A stretch of DNA of 64,000 bases from RI-231 sp041394905. Its GTDB lineage: Bacteria > Acidobacteriota > Terriglobia > Bryobacterales > UBA6623. The notes below the pieces were generated by a model, which had not been told where the DNA came from, did no database searches, and was given only the letters and a program-made list of their open reading frames with translations. The DNA lies in NCBI GenBank assembly GCA_041394905.1, contig JAWKHJ010000010.1, forward strand, positions 155,155 through 219,154, in the 5' to 3' direction. Position numbers and translations under genes: made by a program. Shown here in pieces: positions 37,207-46,509 of the stretch; the first letter of the stretch is position 1; every line of letters begins with the position of its first letter.

Positions 37207-37370
37207 CGACGCCTGTCTCCGCGGCCTTCGCCGGAGTCCAGGACTCAACCCAACTTGTTACTGCTTGTTTGTCCCCGCGGTCACGGGAGCGGGACGGCCG
37301 GACTTGAACTGCTTCCCCGGCCGGGAAGGGAATCTCATCGGCTAGACACGCCGAATTTTGAGGACCCTGC
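37207..37370 (-). promoter_or_regulatory. Cobalamin-riboswitch-like leader before the HAD gene
   Basis: Read on the minus strand the leader holds, in order: GGTCCTC, GGGGAAGC (37318-37311), CAAGTCCGGC (from 37306), GTCCCGC, CGTGACCG (37285-37278), a GAGTCCTGGACTC hairpin, CGGCGAAGG and GGAGACAGGC (37220-37211). Order and spacing follow the B12-riboswitch core (GGGAA, AAxTCCGG, CCCGC, ACxGTGA, GGAAGG, GGAgACC). GTTCCTG-TTG-CAGGAAC (37205-37189) may be the expression hairpin, 40 nt before the ATG. It also fills the 372-bp gap up to 37520, where no gene is seen. Confidence 0.55.
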
Positions 37371-37520
37371 GCCGCTTGGCGAGGGTGCGAAGAGCACGTG
37401 CGCCCCTCACACTTCGAAGCATATCATGGAATCCACCACTTTCAAGTGCTGGTATGTTGCGGCCCGATTACGGCCGGCGCCCTTTGGCTCGCTATACTAT
37501 TGAGAACGGAGGAGATCCCT

Positions 37521-38573
37521 TTGTCGAAGAAATTTCTAATTGCCCTGATTTTTCTGCTTCCCGCGTCCTCGATGGCGGCTGACGCCCTGCTCGAACGGGC
37601 GCGCAAGAGCTTCGAGCCAATTCCGGCGAATCCGCCGGTGCTCGCGGGCAATCCGACCAGCCCGGAGAAGGTCGAGCTCGGCAAGATGCTGTTCTTCGAC
37701 CCGCGTCTGTCGTCGTCCTGGCTGATCTCCTGCAACACCTGCCACAACGTGGGCCTCGGCGGAGTTGACATGCTCGAGACCTCGATTGGCCACGGCTGGC
37801 AGCAGGGCCCGCGCAACAGCCCGACCGTGCTCAACGCGGTCTTCAACGTCGCCCAGTTCTGGGACGGCCGCGCCAAGGACCTCATGGAGCAGGCGCAAGG
37901 CCCCATCCAGGCTGCCGTCGAGATGAATTCGACTCCGGCGCGCACTGTCGAGACGCTCAAGAGCATCCCTGAGTACGTTGCAGCCTTCCAATCTTCCTTC
38001 CCGGGCGAATCCGATCCGGTCACCTACGAGAACATGGCGCGCGCCATCGAGGCCTTCGAGAGCACCCTGCTGACGCCTTGGTCGAAGTTCGACCGGTTCT
38101 TGCGAGGGAACGAGGAGGCGCTCAACGCTGAGGAGCGCAAAGGCCTAACGCTGTTCCTCGACAAGGGCTGCGTGAGTTGCCACCAGGGCGTCAACATCGG
38201 GGGCACGGGCTATTTCCCCTTCGGCGTGGTCGAAAAGCCGGGCGCGGACATTCTGCCGCCCGACGACAAGGGCCGCTTTGCCGTCACGCGCACGGCGTCG
38301 GACGAGTACAAGTTCAAGTCCCCTTCGCTGCGCAATATCGAGCTTACCGCTCCGTACTTCCACTCCGGCCGCGTCTGGAGCCTGGAGCAGGCCGTCGGCA
38401 TCATGGGCTCCTCGCAGCTTGGCGCAACACTCAGTGACGCCGATTCCGAGGCGATCGTCGCCTTCTTACTTACCCTCACCGGCGAGCAGCCCGAGATCGA
38501 GTATCCGATTCTGCCGCCGCACACCAAGTCGACGCCGCTGCCTGTCGCCGAAGGCCGCAAAGCTGCGCACTGA
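37521..38573 (+). CDS. Di-haem cytochrome c peroxidase (MauG/CcpA family)
   Basis: Periplasmic peroxidase reducing H2O2 with electrons from cytochrome c. 350 residues from the TTG at 37521, behind GGAGGAG. Signal peptide 'KKFLIALIFLLPASSMAA'. Two haem c sites: 'CNTCH' (residues 71-75) and 'CVSCH' (217-221). Other family motifs are 'LGKMLFFDPRLSSSWLISC', 'GQPGPRNSPT'-like 'QQGPRNSPTVLNAVFN', 'FWDGRAKDLMEQAQGPI' and 'KSPSLRNIELTAPYFHSGR' before the distal Met segment. The frame is open 41 codons upstream without a signal peptide, so the TTG start is preferred. A weak -10 (TATACT) lies just upstream. Confidence 0.9.
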   Translation: MSKKFLIALIFLLPASSMAADALLERARKSFEPIPANPPVLAGNPTSPEKVELGKMLFFDPRLSSSWLISCNTCHNVGLGGVDMLETSIGHGWQQGPRNSPTVLNAVFNVAQFWDGRAKDLMEQAQGPIQAAVEMNSTPARTVETLKSIPEYVAAFQSSFPGESDPVTYENMARAIEAFESTLLTPWSKFDRFLRGNEEALNAEERKGLTLFLDKGCVSCHQGVNIGGTGYFPFGVVEKPGADILPPDDKGRFAVTRTASDEYKFKSPSLRNIELTAPYFHSGRVWSLEQAVGIMGSSQLGATLSDADSEAIVAFLLTLTGEQPEIEYPILPPHTKSTPLPVAEGRKAAH

Positions 38574-38581
38574 TCCTTAGG

Positions 38582-38610
38582 CAAGGGCCGCCGCGCGGCG
38601 GCCCTTGTTT
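38582..38610 (+). terminator. Terminator of the peroxidase gene
   Basis: A perfect 26-bp palindrome (38582-38607; half-site CAAGGGCCGCCGC) is followed by TTTC, 8 bp after the stop. The stem is very stable; the T-run is short. Confidence 0.75.
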
Positions 38611-38638
38611 CGCGCCTCATCCCCGCCACGTCGCCACG

Positions 38639-39568
38639 ATGATCCTGACCCTCACCCTGAACCCGGCGGTCGACGTCTCACTCACGACCGACCGCATCAT
38701 CTACGACGACCGTAGTTACATTCATACCGAGACCTATCAAGCGGGCGGCAAGGGCATCAACGCCGCGCGCGCCATCCTCGATTTCGGCTGGAGTGATGTC
38801 GAGGCTCTCGCGCCGTTTGGCGGCGTGATGGGCGAGCGTTTCGCCCGGTTAGTCCGAGAAAGCGGCCTGCCCGTCACCCTGGTCCCAGTGCAAGGCGAGA
38901 CGCGGCGCAACATCGCGATCGTCGACGACGAGGGTTTGACGATCAAGCTTGACCAGCGGGGCAACCCGCTCTCTACACGTGAGCTCGATGCGATTGAGCA
39001 GCGCCTACGTGAGAAGCTTCCCGATGTGCGCTGGCTCTGCCTGAACGGCAGCGTGCCGCCCGGCGTGCCCGACGACTACTACGCCAATCTCATTCGGCTG
39101 GCCCGCGACCACGGCGTGCGTACGCTGATCGACACCTCGGGCGCGGCGCTCGCGCCGGCGCTTGCCGCTGGACCCACGCTCGCCAAACCCAACCGTCCCG
39201 AGGCCGAGAGGCTGCTCGGGCGCGGCCTGCTGGGCGAACGCGCCGCCTTGACTGCGGCGCAAGAGATCCTCGCTCGCGGCCCCGAGCACGTCATCTTGTC
39301 GCTTGGCGGCCACGGTGCGATCGGGGTGTGGGGCGAACGCCGCATCCACGCCATTCCGCCGGAGATTGAAAGTGGTAGCCCGATCGGCGCCGGCGACGTG
39401 CTCGGCGCGGTCACCGTGGGTGCGCTACGCCGCGGCGACTCTTTCGAGGACGCGTTCTTGTGGGGAGTGGCCGCGGCGACCGTCGCCGCCTCGCTGCCTG
39501 GGCTCGGTACCGGGCCGATGGTCGAGGTCGCAAAGATGCGCGAGCGCATCGAAGTGCTCGAGCTCTAG
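38639..39568 (+). CDS. PfkB-family hexose-phosphate kinase (1-phosphofructokinase/tagatose-6-phosphate kinase type)
   Basis: Intact, 309 residues. ATP-dependent ribokinase-fold enzyme. 'ILTLTLNPAVDVSL' and 'TYQAGGKGINAARAIL' are the FruK/LacC N-terminal signatures (GGKGxN substrate loop). 'WLCLNGSVPPGVPDDYY', 'LAKPNRPEAERLLG' and 'VILSLGGHGAIGVW' follow. 'SPIGAGDVLGAVTVGAL' holds the anion hole and catalytic Asp. The substrate could be fructose 1-phosphate, fructose 6-phosphate or tagatose 6-phosphate. The stop directly abuts the stop of the convergent membrane-protein gene. Confidence 0.9.
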   Translation: MILTLTLNPAVDVSLTTDRIIYDDRSYIHTETYQAGGKGINAARAILDFGWSDVEALAPFGGVMGERFARLVRESGLPVTLVPVQGETRRNIAIVDDEGLTIKLDQRGNPLSTRELDAIEQRLREKLPDVRWLCLNGSVPPGVPDDYYANLIRLARDHGVRTLIDTSGAALAPALAAGPTLAKPNRPEAERLLGRGLLGERAALTAAQEILARGPEHVILSLGGHGAIGVWGERRIHAIPPEIESGSPIGAGDVLGAVTVGALRRGDSFEDAFLWGVAAATVAASLPGLGTGPMVEVAKMRERIEVLEL

Positions 39569-40749
39569 CTAGTTCGCCAGCAGATACCGCAAATAGTTCC
39601 GAACCCACTCGAGCTTGGCCCTGTCGAGCTGCGTCCCGATGTACTCGATCCGGCCGGCGCGCGCCTCGATGAGCAGCCGCGCATGCGAAATGGTCGCGTC
39701 GGAATCCCGGCTCGTGTAGACATCCACCCGTACCTGCTCCACTGCCGCTCGGGGCATCGATTCGAGCGGTAGACTCTCCACGCGAGTCTCGGGGCCGAAC
39801 GCACCCACGAACGCCGTGCGAACGTTCTGCGTCCACTTGCCGCCACTGCCCGGGCGCTCGATCCAGATTCGTTCACTGTTTAGGCAAATTGCGTCTTCGT
39901 CGCCGCCCTTTCCCTGCATCAGTCGGCCGATGCCGAGAATCGTCACAGCCAATAGCGCCGCGAGGCCCCCGCCCAGTAGCCGGCCAGCGGCTCGATGCGG
40001 TAAGCGATCGCACCAACGATGACTGGAAAGCTCAGCCAGATCAAGGCAACCAGTCGCTTCTCGCCATGTCCGCTCCCGATGACAATGCGCGTCGATTCGC
40101 CTTTTGATTCCACCCGGACGCCCGACGGCGGCAGGCCTGGATCCGACGCAGTTCGCGTTGAGCCGGACGAGATTTCGGCCTCGCCGTCCGGTAGCAGGGC
40201 GGGCAGCCGAAACCGCTCAGCAAACGCCTCCTGGCGCTCTCTGGGCGGCGCCCCCCCGGCCTGGAAGTAGAGCGGAACGGTCTTGGACGGGTTCTCGTGA
40301 GCAAGCTCGACCCAGAAGCGCGTTTCCGTGCTGTCGAGATTCCCTATGCTCTGCCGCCGCAACTGCTCCTCACGCAGCAGCACGCCTCGGTAGTTCGGGA
40401 GCGGTTCGCGCCAAGCGGTTTCGCGGCCCATCCAGCGCGCACGGTAGACCACTTCGTCCGGCCGCAGCGCGATCTCCACGCAATAGCCAGCGTTCAACCA
40501 AGCGATCAGGAGATTGAGCAGCGCAAAAAGGCCGAAGCCGCAGGCTACGAGCACCACGATCGTCTCGCCACGGCCTAGATAGGCGCCGATAGCGGCCAGT
40601 CCAAGCACGCCCAACCCGACAATCGTGCGTAACTTGGTGTCGAGAGGCGGTGTGATGTGCCCGACCTGCAGCACTGCGGAGCGAGGGTCGAGCTTCGGCC
40701 GCACGGGGCGCCAAGTCGCCGGGTCAAAGATTGCGCGCAGCCCCTGCAT
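39569..40749 (-). CDS. Membrane protein of unknown function (one frameshift)
   Basis: About 393 residues from the ATG at 40749. Soluble start 'MQGLRAIFDPATWRPVRPK', then two helices around 'IVGLGVLGLAAIGAYLG' and 'VVLVACGFGLFALLNLLIAWL'. A cytosolic or periplasmic domain follows ('VYRARWMGRETAWREPLPNY', 'TRFWVELAHENPSKTVPLYF'), then another helix pair near 'ALIWLSFPVIVGAIAY'. After a frame change near 39950 comes 'LAVTILGIGRLMQGKGG' and a C-terminal soluble part. The layout (helix pair, beta-rich domain, helix pair) recalls PH-like/DUF3592-type membrane proteins, but I do not recognise the family. It lies 20 bp after tatC on the same strand. Confidence 0.65.
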
Positions 40750-40769
40750 CGCTCGCGCCCGCCCGCCGC

Positions 40770-41981
40770 CTATCCGGCAGTCGGCTCCGGCGGGGCCAAG
40801 TAAGGCCAGTGGTCGAGCAACTCGTAGCCGTAGTTGAAGTGCAGGAAGGCCACGATCAGCGCAATTCCAGCCGCGATGCCAAGCAGCGCCAGCAAGAACT
40901 TCGCCCACGGGAACTTGCGGTTCTCGCGATTGAGCACGATCAGGTAGCTACCGCCGATGCCAACGTAGAACAGCAGGATCATCGGCGCCGCAAACGTCAG
41001 CATCGTCGTCACGTCCGGCGTTGGGGTGATAACCGCGGCCAGAATGAAGATGATCAAAATTGCGTAGCGCACGTTCGCCAGCAGGAAGCCGGGCGTCGTG
41101 ATCCTCAACAGCGTAAAGAACACGATCACGATGGGCATCTGAAATACCACGCCCAATCCGACATGCAGGTTGAAGAACATGTCGTAGTAGGACGTGAGCT
41201 TGATCATTGGGCGGACGTTGACGTCATACCCAAGCCCGATCAGAAACGCTAACGCAAACCGCAGCGCGATGAAGTAACAGAATAAGCCGCCTGTTATGAA
41301 CAGGCCTGCTGTCGAAAAGATGAACGGTATCGCCCACTTCCGCTCGCGCTTGTACAATCCCGGCGCGATGAACGCCCAGGCCTGGAACATGAGCCACGGC
41401 GCACCGACGAAGATCGCCGCCAGTAGCGGCAACTTGATGTACTGGATGTAGAACTGCTCGGTCGGCTCGGTCGTGATCAGCGACAGCGGTGGATCGTATG
41501 GGAGCTTCTCCGCCGCTCTGTGGAACGGCTGTTCAAACATGGTGAACAGCGGCCCGTTGAAGGCGAAGCAGACGATGTAGCCGACGACCATGCCGATGAT
41601 GGCGCGGAAGATCCGGGTGCGCAGTTCCTCGAGATGCTCGAGGAAAGACATGCGCGCCATGCCGTCTTCTTCATCATCCTCGTCATCGTCGAGGTCAGTG
41701 GTGGGCGGCGGTGGCGGAGGGGGCGTCTTAGCCGGCTCAGACTCAGCCTTGACGACGGCGGTCTCTTCCTTCGGCGTGTCGTGCTGATAGTCGTACTCGT
41801 CGTAGGGGTCGTCGTAGTAGGTCGACTTTGAGGGCGGCTTCGGCTCGGCTTCAGAGGTAGACTCCTCTCCGCGCGCAATCGCCCCTTCGGGCGCTTTGCG
41901 CTCACCGCCCTCTGCGGGCGTGGAAGAATCTTCGTTGTCGCCGGGCTCCTGACCCTGCGGCTCTTTCTCGTCGGAATTCAT
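40770..41981 (-). CDS. tatC: Twin-arginine translocase subunit TatC with long acidic N-terminal extension
   Basis: Core receptor of the Tat pathway in the inner membrane. 403 residues; the normal TatC (about 250 residues) starts only near residue 110 with 'MSFLEHLEELRTRIFRAIIG'. Six helices follow, with 'FIAPGLYKRERKWAIPFIF' and 'AAVITPTPDVTTMLTFAAPM' as family signatures. The extension is Glu/Asp/Pro-rich and includes the Tyr/Asp tract 'YYDDPYDEYDYQHD', a run of seven prolines and an acidic block before the membrane part. A similar tract occurs in the neighbouring TatA. The ATG at 41981 is 8 bp after the tatA stop. The Tat-dependent formate dehydrogenase and several RR-signal proteins in the window are likely clients. 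Confidence 0.93.
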   Translation of the reverse strand: MNSDEKEPQGQEPGDNEDSSTPAEGGERKAPEGAIARGEESTSEAEPKPPSKSTYYDDPYDEYDYQHDTPKEETAVVKAESEPAKTPPPPPPPTTDLDDDEDDEEDGMARMSFLEHLEELRTRIFRAIIGMVVGYIVCFAFNGPLFTMFEQPFHRAAEKLPYDPPLSLITTEPTEQFYIQYIKLPLLAAIFVGAPWLMFQAWAFIAPGLYKRERKWAIPFIFSTAGLFITGGLFCYFIALRFALAFLIGLGYDVNVRPMIKLTSYYDMFFNLHVGLGVVFQMPIVIVFFTLLRITTPGFLLANVRYAILIIFILAAVITPTPDVTTMLTFAAPMILLFYVGIGGSYLIVLNRENRKFPWAKFLLALLGIAAGIALIVAFLHFNYGYELLDHWPYLAPPEPTAG

Positions 41982-41989
41982 CCGGGCAA

Positions 41990-42474
41990 TTACGCGGCGC
42001 TATTTTTGGGCGCCGTCTCCGCTGTGTTGCCTGCGTCGGTTTCCGGCTTCATCGCCTCGGCTGTCTCGACGCTATCGCTGGAGCTGTCATTGCTCGGGGT
42101 TTCGGCGCTCTTCGCGCCGCCGGTGGAGTCGCCCTTGCTGGAGGCGGACTCGCTCGAAGAAGAGGTAGAAGCGGATTTCACGCCGTCGTAATCGTACGCG
42201 TCGTAGTAATCCTGCTCGGAATCGTCGTAGTAGGTTGCGTCGGTGAGCGCCTTCTGGCGTCATTCGCGGCCTTGCGCGCTTCGTCCATCTTCGTCTCGCG
42301 CTCGATGTTGTCCATTTCGCGTTGGAAGGTGGATTTGAGCTCGTTGGAAGCCCGGCGGAACTCCGCCATGCCTTTACCGAACGTTCGGCCGAGCTCAGGA
42401 AGCTTCTTCGGGCCGAATATCAGCAACGCAAAAACGAAGATGAAAATCATCTCCTGAAAGCCGATAGGACCCAT
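41990..42474 (-). CDS. tatA: TatA/TatB-type translocase subunit with Tyr/Asp-rich tail (one frameshift)
   Basis: About 160 residues from the ATG at 42474. 'MGPIGFQEMIFIFVFALLIF' is the membrane helix, followed by the hinge 'GPKKLPELGRTFGKGMAEFR' and an amphipathic helix with 'MDNIERETKMDEARKAAND'. A frame change near 42250 restores 'ALTDATYYDDSEQDYYD' and 'AYDYDGVKSA', then a Ser/Glu/Thr-rich disordered tail. FGPKKLPELG fits TatA and TatB alike; no second copy is visible, so it may serve both roles. Directly upstream of tatC in one operon. Confidence 0.88.
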
Positions 42475-42592
42475 GACGTGCTTTGACCCGGGCGCGTATT
42501 CGCCGCGCCATTGTTGATGATAGCGGCGGGTCGGAAACAGCGTCAACCGATTCGCCCGCCACTCGCCGTGCAGACGCTTACCCAAGCGGGCG

Positions 42593-44953
42593 TCAATTCC
42601 GCAGCGGCTTACCCGTCTTGAGGAGATGCTCGATGCGTTCCCGCGTCTTCTGCTCCCCGCAGAGCCCCAGGAAAGCTTCCCGCTCGAGCCCGAGCATGTA
42701 TTCCTGAGAGACGAAGCTCGGCTGCGTCAAATCACCGCCTGAGAGTACGTTCGCCAGCCGCTTGCCAACGGTCACGTCGTAATCGGACGCCCACATCGCT
42801 TGGCGCATCATCCACAGCCGCAGATCGAGCGCCGCGCGGACGCCGCGTCCGCCCACCAGGATTGGTTGCGGTTCTTTCGGTTCGTAGCCGGCGAGCGCCA
42901 GCGCCAGGGCGGCCTTCTTTGCCTCGGCGAGCAGACGATCCCGGTTCATCGTGATGTCATCCGCCGGACGGAGAAGCCCCACTGCTGTGCTTCTTCGGCC
43001 GAGGAGGCGACCTTGGCCATGCCGATACGCTCGAAAAGGTGCAACGTCTGCTTGGTCACGTCGTCGCCTTCGTCGAGCCCAGCGGTTGCCCGTCGCATCA
43101 TCTCCGTGCAGCCGCCGGCCGCTGGGATCAGACCGACTCCGACCTCGACGAGGCCGATGTAGCTCTCCGCTGCCGCCTGCACGTGGCTCGAGCGCAACAG
43201 GATTTCGCAGCCGCCTCCCAGCGCTTGGCCGTGTACGGCGGCGACCACGGGCTTGCTGCAAGCTTCAAGCGAGACGATCAGCCCTTGCACGCGCGCAACA
43301 GCCGCTTCGAGCTCCTGCCAGTCTCCGCCGGCGATCAGCCCCAGAATCATCTGCAGGTTTGCGCCGACCGAGAAATTCGCGCCCTGGTTGCCGATTACCA
43401 GCGCCTCGAAGCGGCTCTCGACCTCGTCGAGCGACGCCGCCAGCATCTCGAACACGTCCGAGTCGAGCGTGTTCGCCTTCGAGTGAAACTCGAGCAAGGC
43501 GACGCCGTCGCCCAAATCCCACAAGCTCGCGCCGGCATTCGACTTGACGGGTGCTTTCTGCAGCCGTAGCCGCGAGAGCTCGAGCACGCCCGACTTCTGC
43601 GGCACGGGCCGCTGCTCCCCCGACGCCAGGTCGAAGTATGTCGGCGTGCCCTGATCCACGCTGTAGAACGATTTGCTCGGCGAAGCCAATACTCGTTCGA
43701 CCAGCGGAGGCATCTGCTTGCCTTCGCCGCGCATGCGCTCCACAGTGCTTTCCACTCCGGCGGCGTTCCACATCTCGAAGATGCCGAGCTCCCAGTTGAA
43801 GCCGCCCTTCATCACCGTGTCCATCGCCACGATGTCGTCGCAGACTTCCGGGATGCGATTCGCCGCGTAGAGGAACAGCTCGCTCAAGGTCGTCCAAATG
43901 AACTTGCCCGCTCGGTCTTGGCTGGCAAACAGCGCCTGCAGACGTTTCCCCAGGTCGGGGATGCGCATGGCTTCGGCAACGTCAGGGAACTCCGGCTTGC
44001 GCGCCTCGCGATATTCGAGCGTGTCGAGATCGAGTACCAGCCGTCCGCCGGGCTGCCTTGGGGTCCTTCTTGTAGAACCCTTGCCCCGCTTTGTCTCCGA
44101 TCAGCCCCTTGGCGACCATCTTCTCGAGGAACTCCGGCGGGGCGTAAACCGCGCGCCGTTCGTCCTCGGGAACCAATTCGTAAAGATTGCTCGCGACGTA
44201 AAGGCAGATGTCGACGCCGGTGAAGTCGGCCAGACGGAAGGTTGCCATCCGCGGCCGTCCGATCAACTGGCCGGTCAGCGCATCCACCTCCTCGACCGTC
44301 AGCCCTTGGTCGAGCATCGCCTGGATCGTCTGCATCACCGCAAACAGGAAGATGCGGTTCGCGATGAAGTTCGGCCGATCGTGCGCCTGGACGACGACTT
44401 TGCCCAGCCGCTGGTCGCAGAAATTCTCGAGAAACGCCGTCACCGTTGGATCGGTCTCCGGCGTCGGGATCAGCTCGAGGAGCCGCATGTGGCGCGGCGG
44501 GTTGAAGAAGTGCGTGCCGGACCAGTGCCGACGAAAATCGTCCGGATAGCCCTCGGCGAGCTTCGCAATGGGCAGCCCGGAGGTGTTTGAGCTAACTAGG
44601 CTTCCGGGTCGCCGGACTTGGCTGACTTTGTCGAGAAGCTGGCGCTTGATGTCGAACTTTTCGACGACCGCTTCGATGATCCAATCCGCATCGGCCAGCC
44701 GGCTCATGTCGTCTTCGAAATTGCCGATCGACAGCCTGCGGGCGGACGCTTCGGTGAAGAAAGCGGGCGGCCGGGACTTGAACAATCCTTTGAGGGCCTT
44801 GGCGGCGATCGCATTGCGCGCAGCGGGTCCTTCGCCGGGCGAGGGTAGATCGAGCAGGAGCGTTTCCACCCCGGCATTGGCCAAATGTGCGGCAATGCGC
44901 GAGCCCATCGTGCCGGCTCCGAGGACGGCTGCTCTTCGAATCTCCCTGCTCAT
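42593..44953 (-). CDS. 3-hydroxyacyl-CoA dehydrogenase/enoyl-CoA hydratase (FadN-like), two frameshifts
   Basis: Bifunctional beta-oxidation enzyme of about 787 residues with the FadN/YusL domain order: dehydrogenase first, hydratase second. The ATG at 44953 opens 'MSREIRRAAVLGAGTMGSRI' (NAD-binding GxGxxG). 'SNTSGLPIAKLAEGYPDDF' and 'WSGTHFFNPPRHMRLLELIP' carry the catalytic Ser/His region, and 'NFIANRIFLFAVMQTIQAML' the C-terminal dehydrogenase domain. A frame change near 44040 leads to 'GFNWELGIFEMWNAAGVEST'. The crotonase part has 'EALVIGNQGANFSVGANLQ' and 'VVAAVHGQALGGGCEILL' (oxyanion loops). A second change near 42950 leads to the helical C-terminus 'SQEYMLGLEREAFLGLCGEQ'. The partner thiolase is not adjacent. 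Confidence 0.9.
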
Positions 44954-45208
44954 CCGGTTCGCTCCTCGCGCCACGATAGCATAGCGCCGAGCGCACGCTT
45001 GCAGGAGCTGCCGCAGCGGGTTTCCGCCAGCACAGGCGGCATGCTCGGAAGCCCGCGCGGCTCTGGTGTTCGACTTAGCGACTCATGACGGCGTTGTACG
45101 AGGAAGATCGGCGCCAAGGCCCGCACGACCTCGTCAGGAATCGCCCACATGTTGTGACCTTTATTGCCAGAACAGCACTAAGTCTCCAAGCGGGAATCGA
45201 CCATGGAC

Positions 45209-45925
45209 CTATATTCCGACGAGGTTGGGCTGTATCTTCGCGAATCCGCGCTCGACCGCCCACAGGTCGAGCGGCAGCGCGGCGACCTCATCGATGTCGC
45301 CGACCGCGAGCGGTTCGGCCTCCAGATCGATCAGGTGGATGTACTGGCGGCAGTCGTCGCAGGTCATCACCTGCAAGTGAGGAAGCTGTTCGGCGCGATA
45401 GTAGGCGGTCGCTTTGGCGTCCGTTTGGCCGCAGCCGATGCAGCGGCCGCGCGGATACTTCCATTCGCGAAAGCAAAGCGAGCAGGAGAGCCAAAGCGCC
45501 TGGCCGTGACTCAGGGGTTTGAGCAGGCCAAACTGCGGCGGATGCTTGCAGCTGGGGCACTCGGTCAGCCGCTCGATCTCGCGCATAGGCGCGCCGAAGC
45601 GCACCGGCTGCAGCAGCACGCGCGCGAAGAAGTCTTCGACGGCGCCGCGTGCACCTTCGATCTGATAGGTCTCCATCGCTTCGCGGCAGGACTCGGCGTC
45701 AAGCGCTCCGGCCGCCGCGATCAGACTGTCGGGGCCGCTCTGGCGCACCAGCGCTAGCAGGCCGGGCAAGGCGTCGAGCGGGCGAGTCGGATCGACGTCC
45801 GCCTGCCATTCGGCGACACCGGCGAGGAACAGCAGCGCATCGCGTGCGGCCGGATAGCGGCCGGCAAGCTCACGTGCGCGATCGGCGCGCCGCGCGGCTA
45901 ACGCTTGGAAGTCTCGCGCAGCCAC
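45209..45925 (-). CDS. fdhE: Formate dehydrogenase accessory protein FdhE
   Basis: Cytosolic maturation factor that assists assembly of membrane formate dehydrogenases; iron-binding rubredoxin-like protein. 238 residues from the GTG at 45925, which overlaps the gamma-subunit gene by 28 nt. The zinc-ribbon pairs are 'ECPSCKHPP', 'WLSCSLCFREW', 'RCIGCGQTD' and 'VMTCDDCRQYIHLIDLE', eight cysteines as in FdhE. The end 'LPLDLWAVERGFAKIQPNL' is family-typical. It is the last gene of the fdhGHI-E operon. The frame is open upstream, but that would overlap the gamma gene far more. Confidence 0.9.
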   Translation of the reverse strand: MAARDFQALAARRADRARELAGRYPAARDALLFLAGVAEWQADVDPTRPLDALPGLLALVRQSGPDSLIAAAGALDAESCREAMETYQIEGARGAVEDFFARVLLQPVRFGAPMREIERLTECPSCKHPPQFGLLKPLSHGQALWLSCSLCFREWKYPRGRCIGCGQTDAKATAYYRAEQLPHLQVMTCDDCRQYIHLIDLEAEPLAVGDIDEVAALPLDLWAVERGFAKIQPNLVGI

Positions 45926-46509
45926 TTGGGATGATGCGCCGCCGCCCAGCCGCGGCTGACCTCTCCACGAACCATGCCGTGCAACGCGCCCGGCACGACT
46001 AGCAAGCCCATGTAGACGTGGACCAGGATGCCGGCGATGGCGACGATAGCCGTCGCCGGATGGATGAGCACGGCGGCGGATAGCAGCGTTCGCGGCATTT
46101 GGGCCGGCCACCAGAGCACAAAGCCGCTCGCGAACAGCAGCAGTGCGCAGGCCGATTGCACCCAGAAGAGCATCTTCTGACCGGCGTTGAAGCGGCCCGG
46201 CTCGGGCAGGCCTTCTTCCTCGTTCATTGCATATTTGTGCGACTCGGCTAGCCACTTGCGGTCGTCGGCGTCGAGGCGCATCTGCCCTGCCCAGTTCAGG
46301 AAGATGAAGCCGAGCACGACGGCGAACACGATGCCACCCCATGGGTGCCCCCAGCGGACGGTCGGGCCTCCGCCCAGCACCGCGGCTAGCCAGTAGAGGT
46401 GCGTTGACCACAGCGATAGCCCGGTTAGCGCCGCGTAGATGAAGCTAATGGCCGCCATCCAGTGGGCGGCGCGTTCGGCAAAGCTGAAGCGGGCAAGGCT
46501 TCTACTCAT
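45898..46509 (-). CDS. fdhI: Formate dehydrogenase gamma subunit (cytochrome b556)
   Basis: Inner-membrane quinone-reducing cytochrome b with four helices. 203 residues from the ATG at 46509. 'SFAERAAHWMAAISFIYAAL' carries the first haem-ligand His, 'VRWGHPWGGIVFAVVLGFIF' another, and 'ATAIVAIAGILVHVYMGLLV' the last. 'SHKYAMNEEEGLPEPGRFNA' is the typical cytosolic loop ending in 'GQKMLFW'. The start overlaps the beta gene by 8 nt and the stop overlaps fdhE, so translation is tightly coupled. Confidence 0.93.
   Translation of the reverse strand: MSRSLARFSFAERAAHWMAAISFIYAALTGLSLWSTHLYWLAAVLGGGPTVRWGHPWGGIVFAVVLGFIFLNWAGQMRLDADDRKWLAESHKYAMNEEEGLPEPGRFNAGQKMLFWVQSACALLLFASGFVLWWPAQMPRTLLSAAVLIHPATAIVAIAGILVHVYMGLLVVPGALHGMVRGEVSRGWAAAHHPKWLRETSKR

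Noticed and set aside
37207..37370. tRNA or tmRNA reading of the structured leader
   Set aside because: A GGTTCAAxTCC-like string is present, but no cloverleaf, acceptor stem or CCA can be built; the block order fits a cobalamin riboswitch better.
44954..45208. Possible small gene or selC tRNA between the FadN-like gene and fdhE
   Set aside because: No frame with a start site, and no acceptor stem or long variable arm of a tRNA-Sec could be built; only the upstream region of the minus-strand gene is seen.
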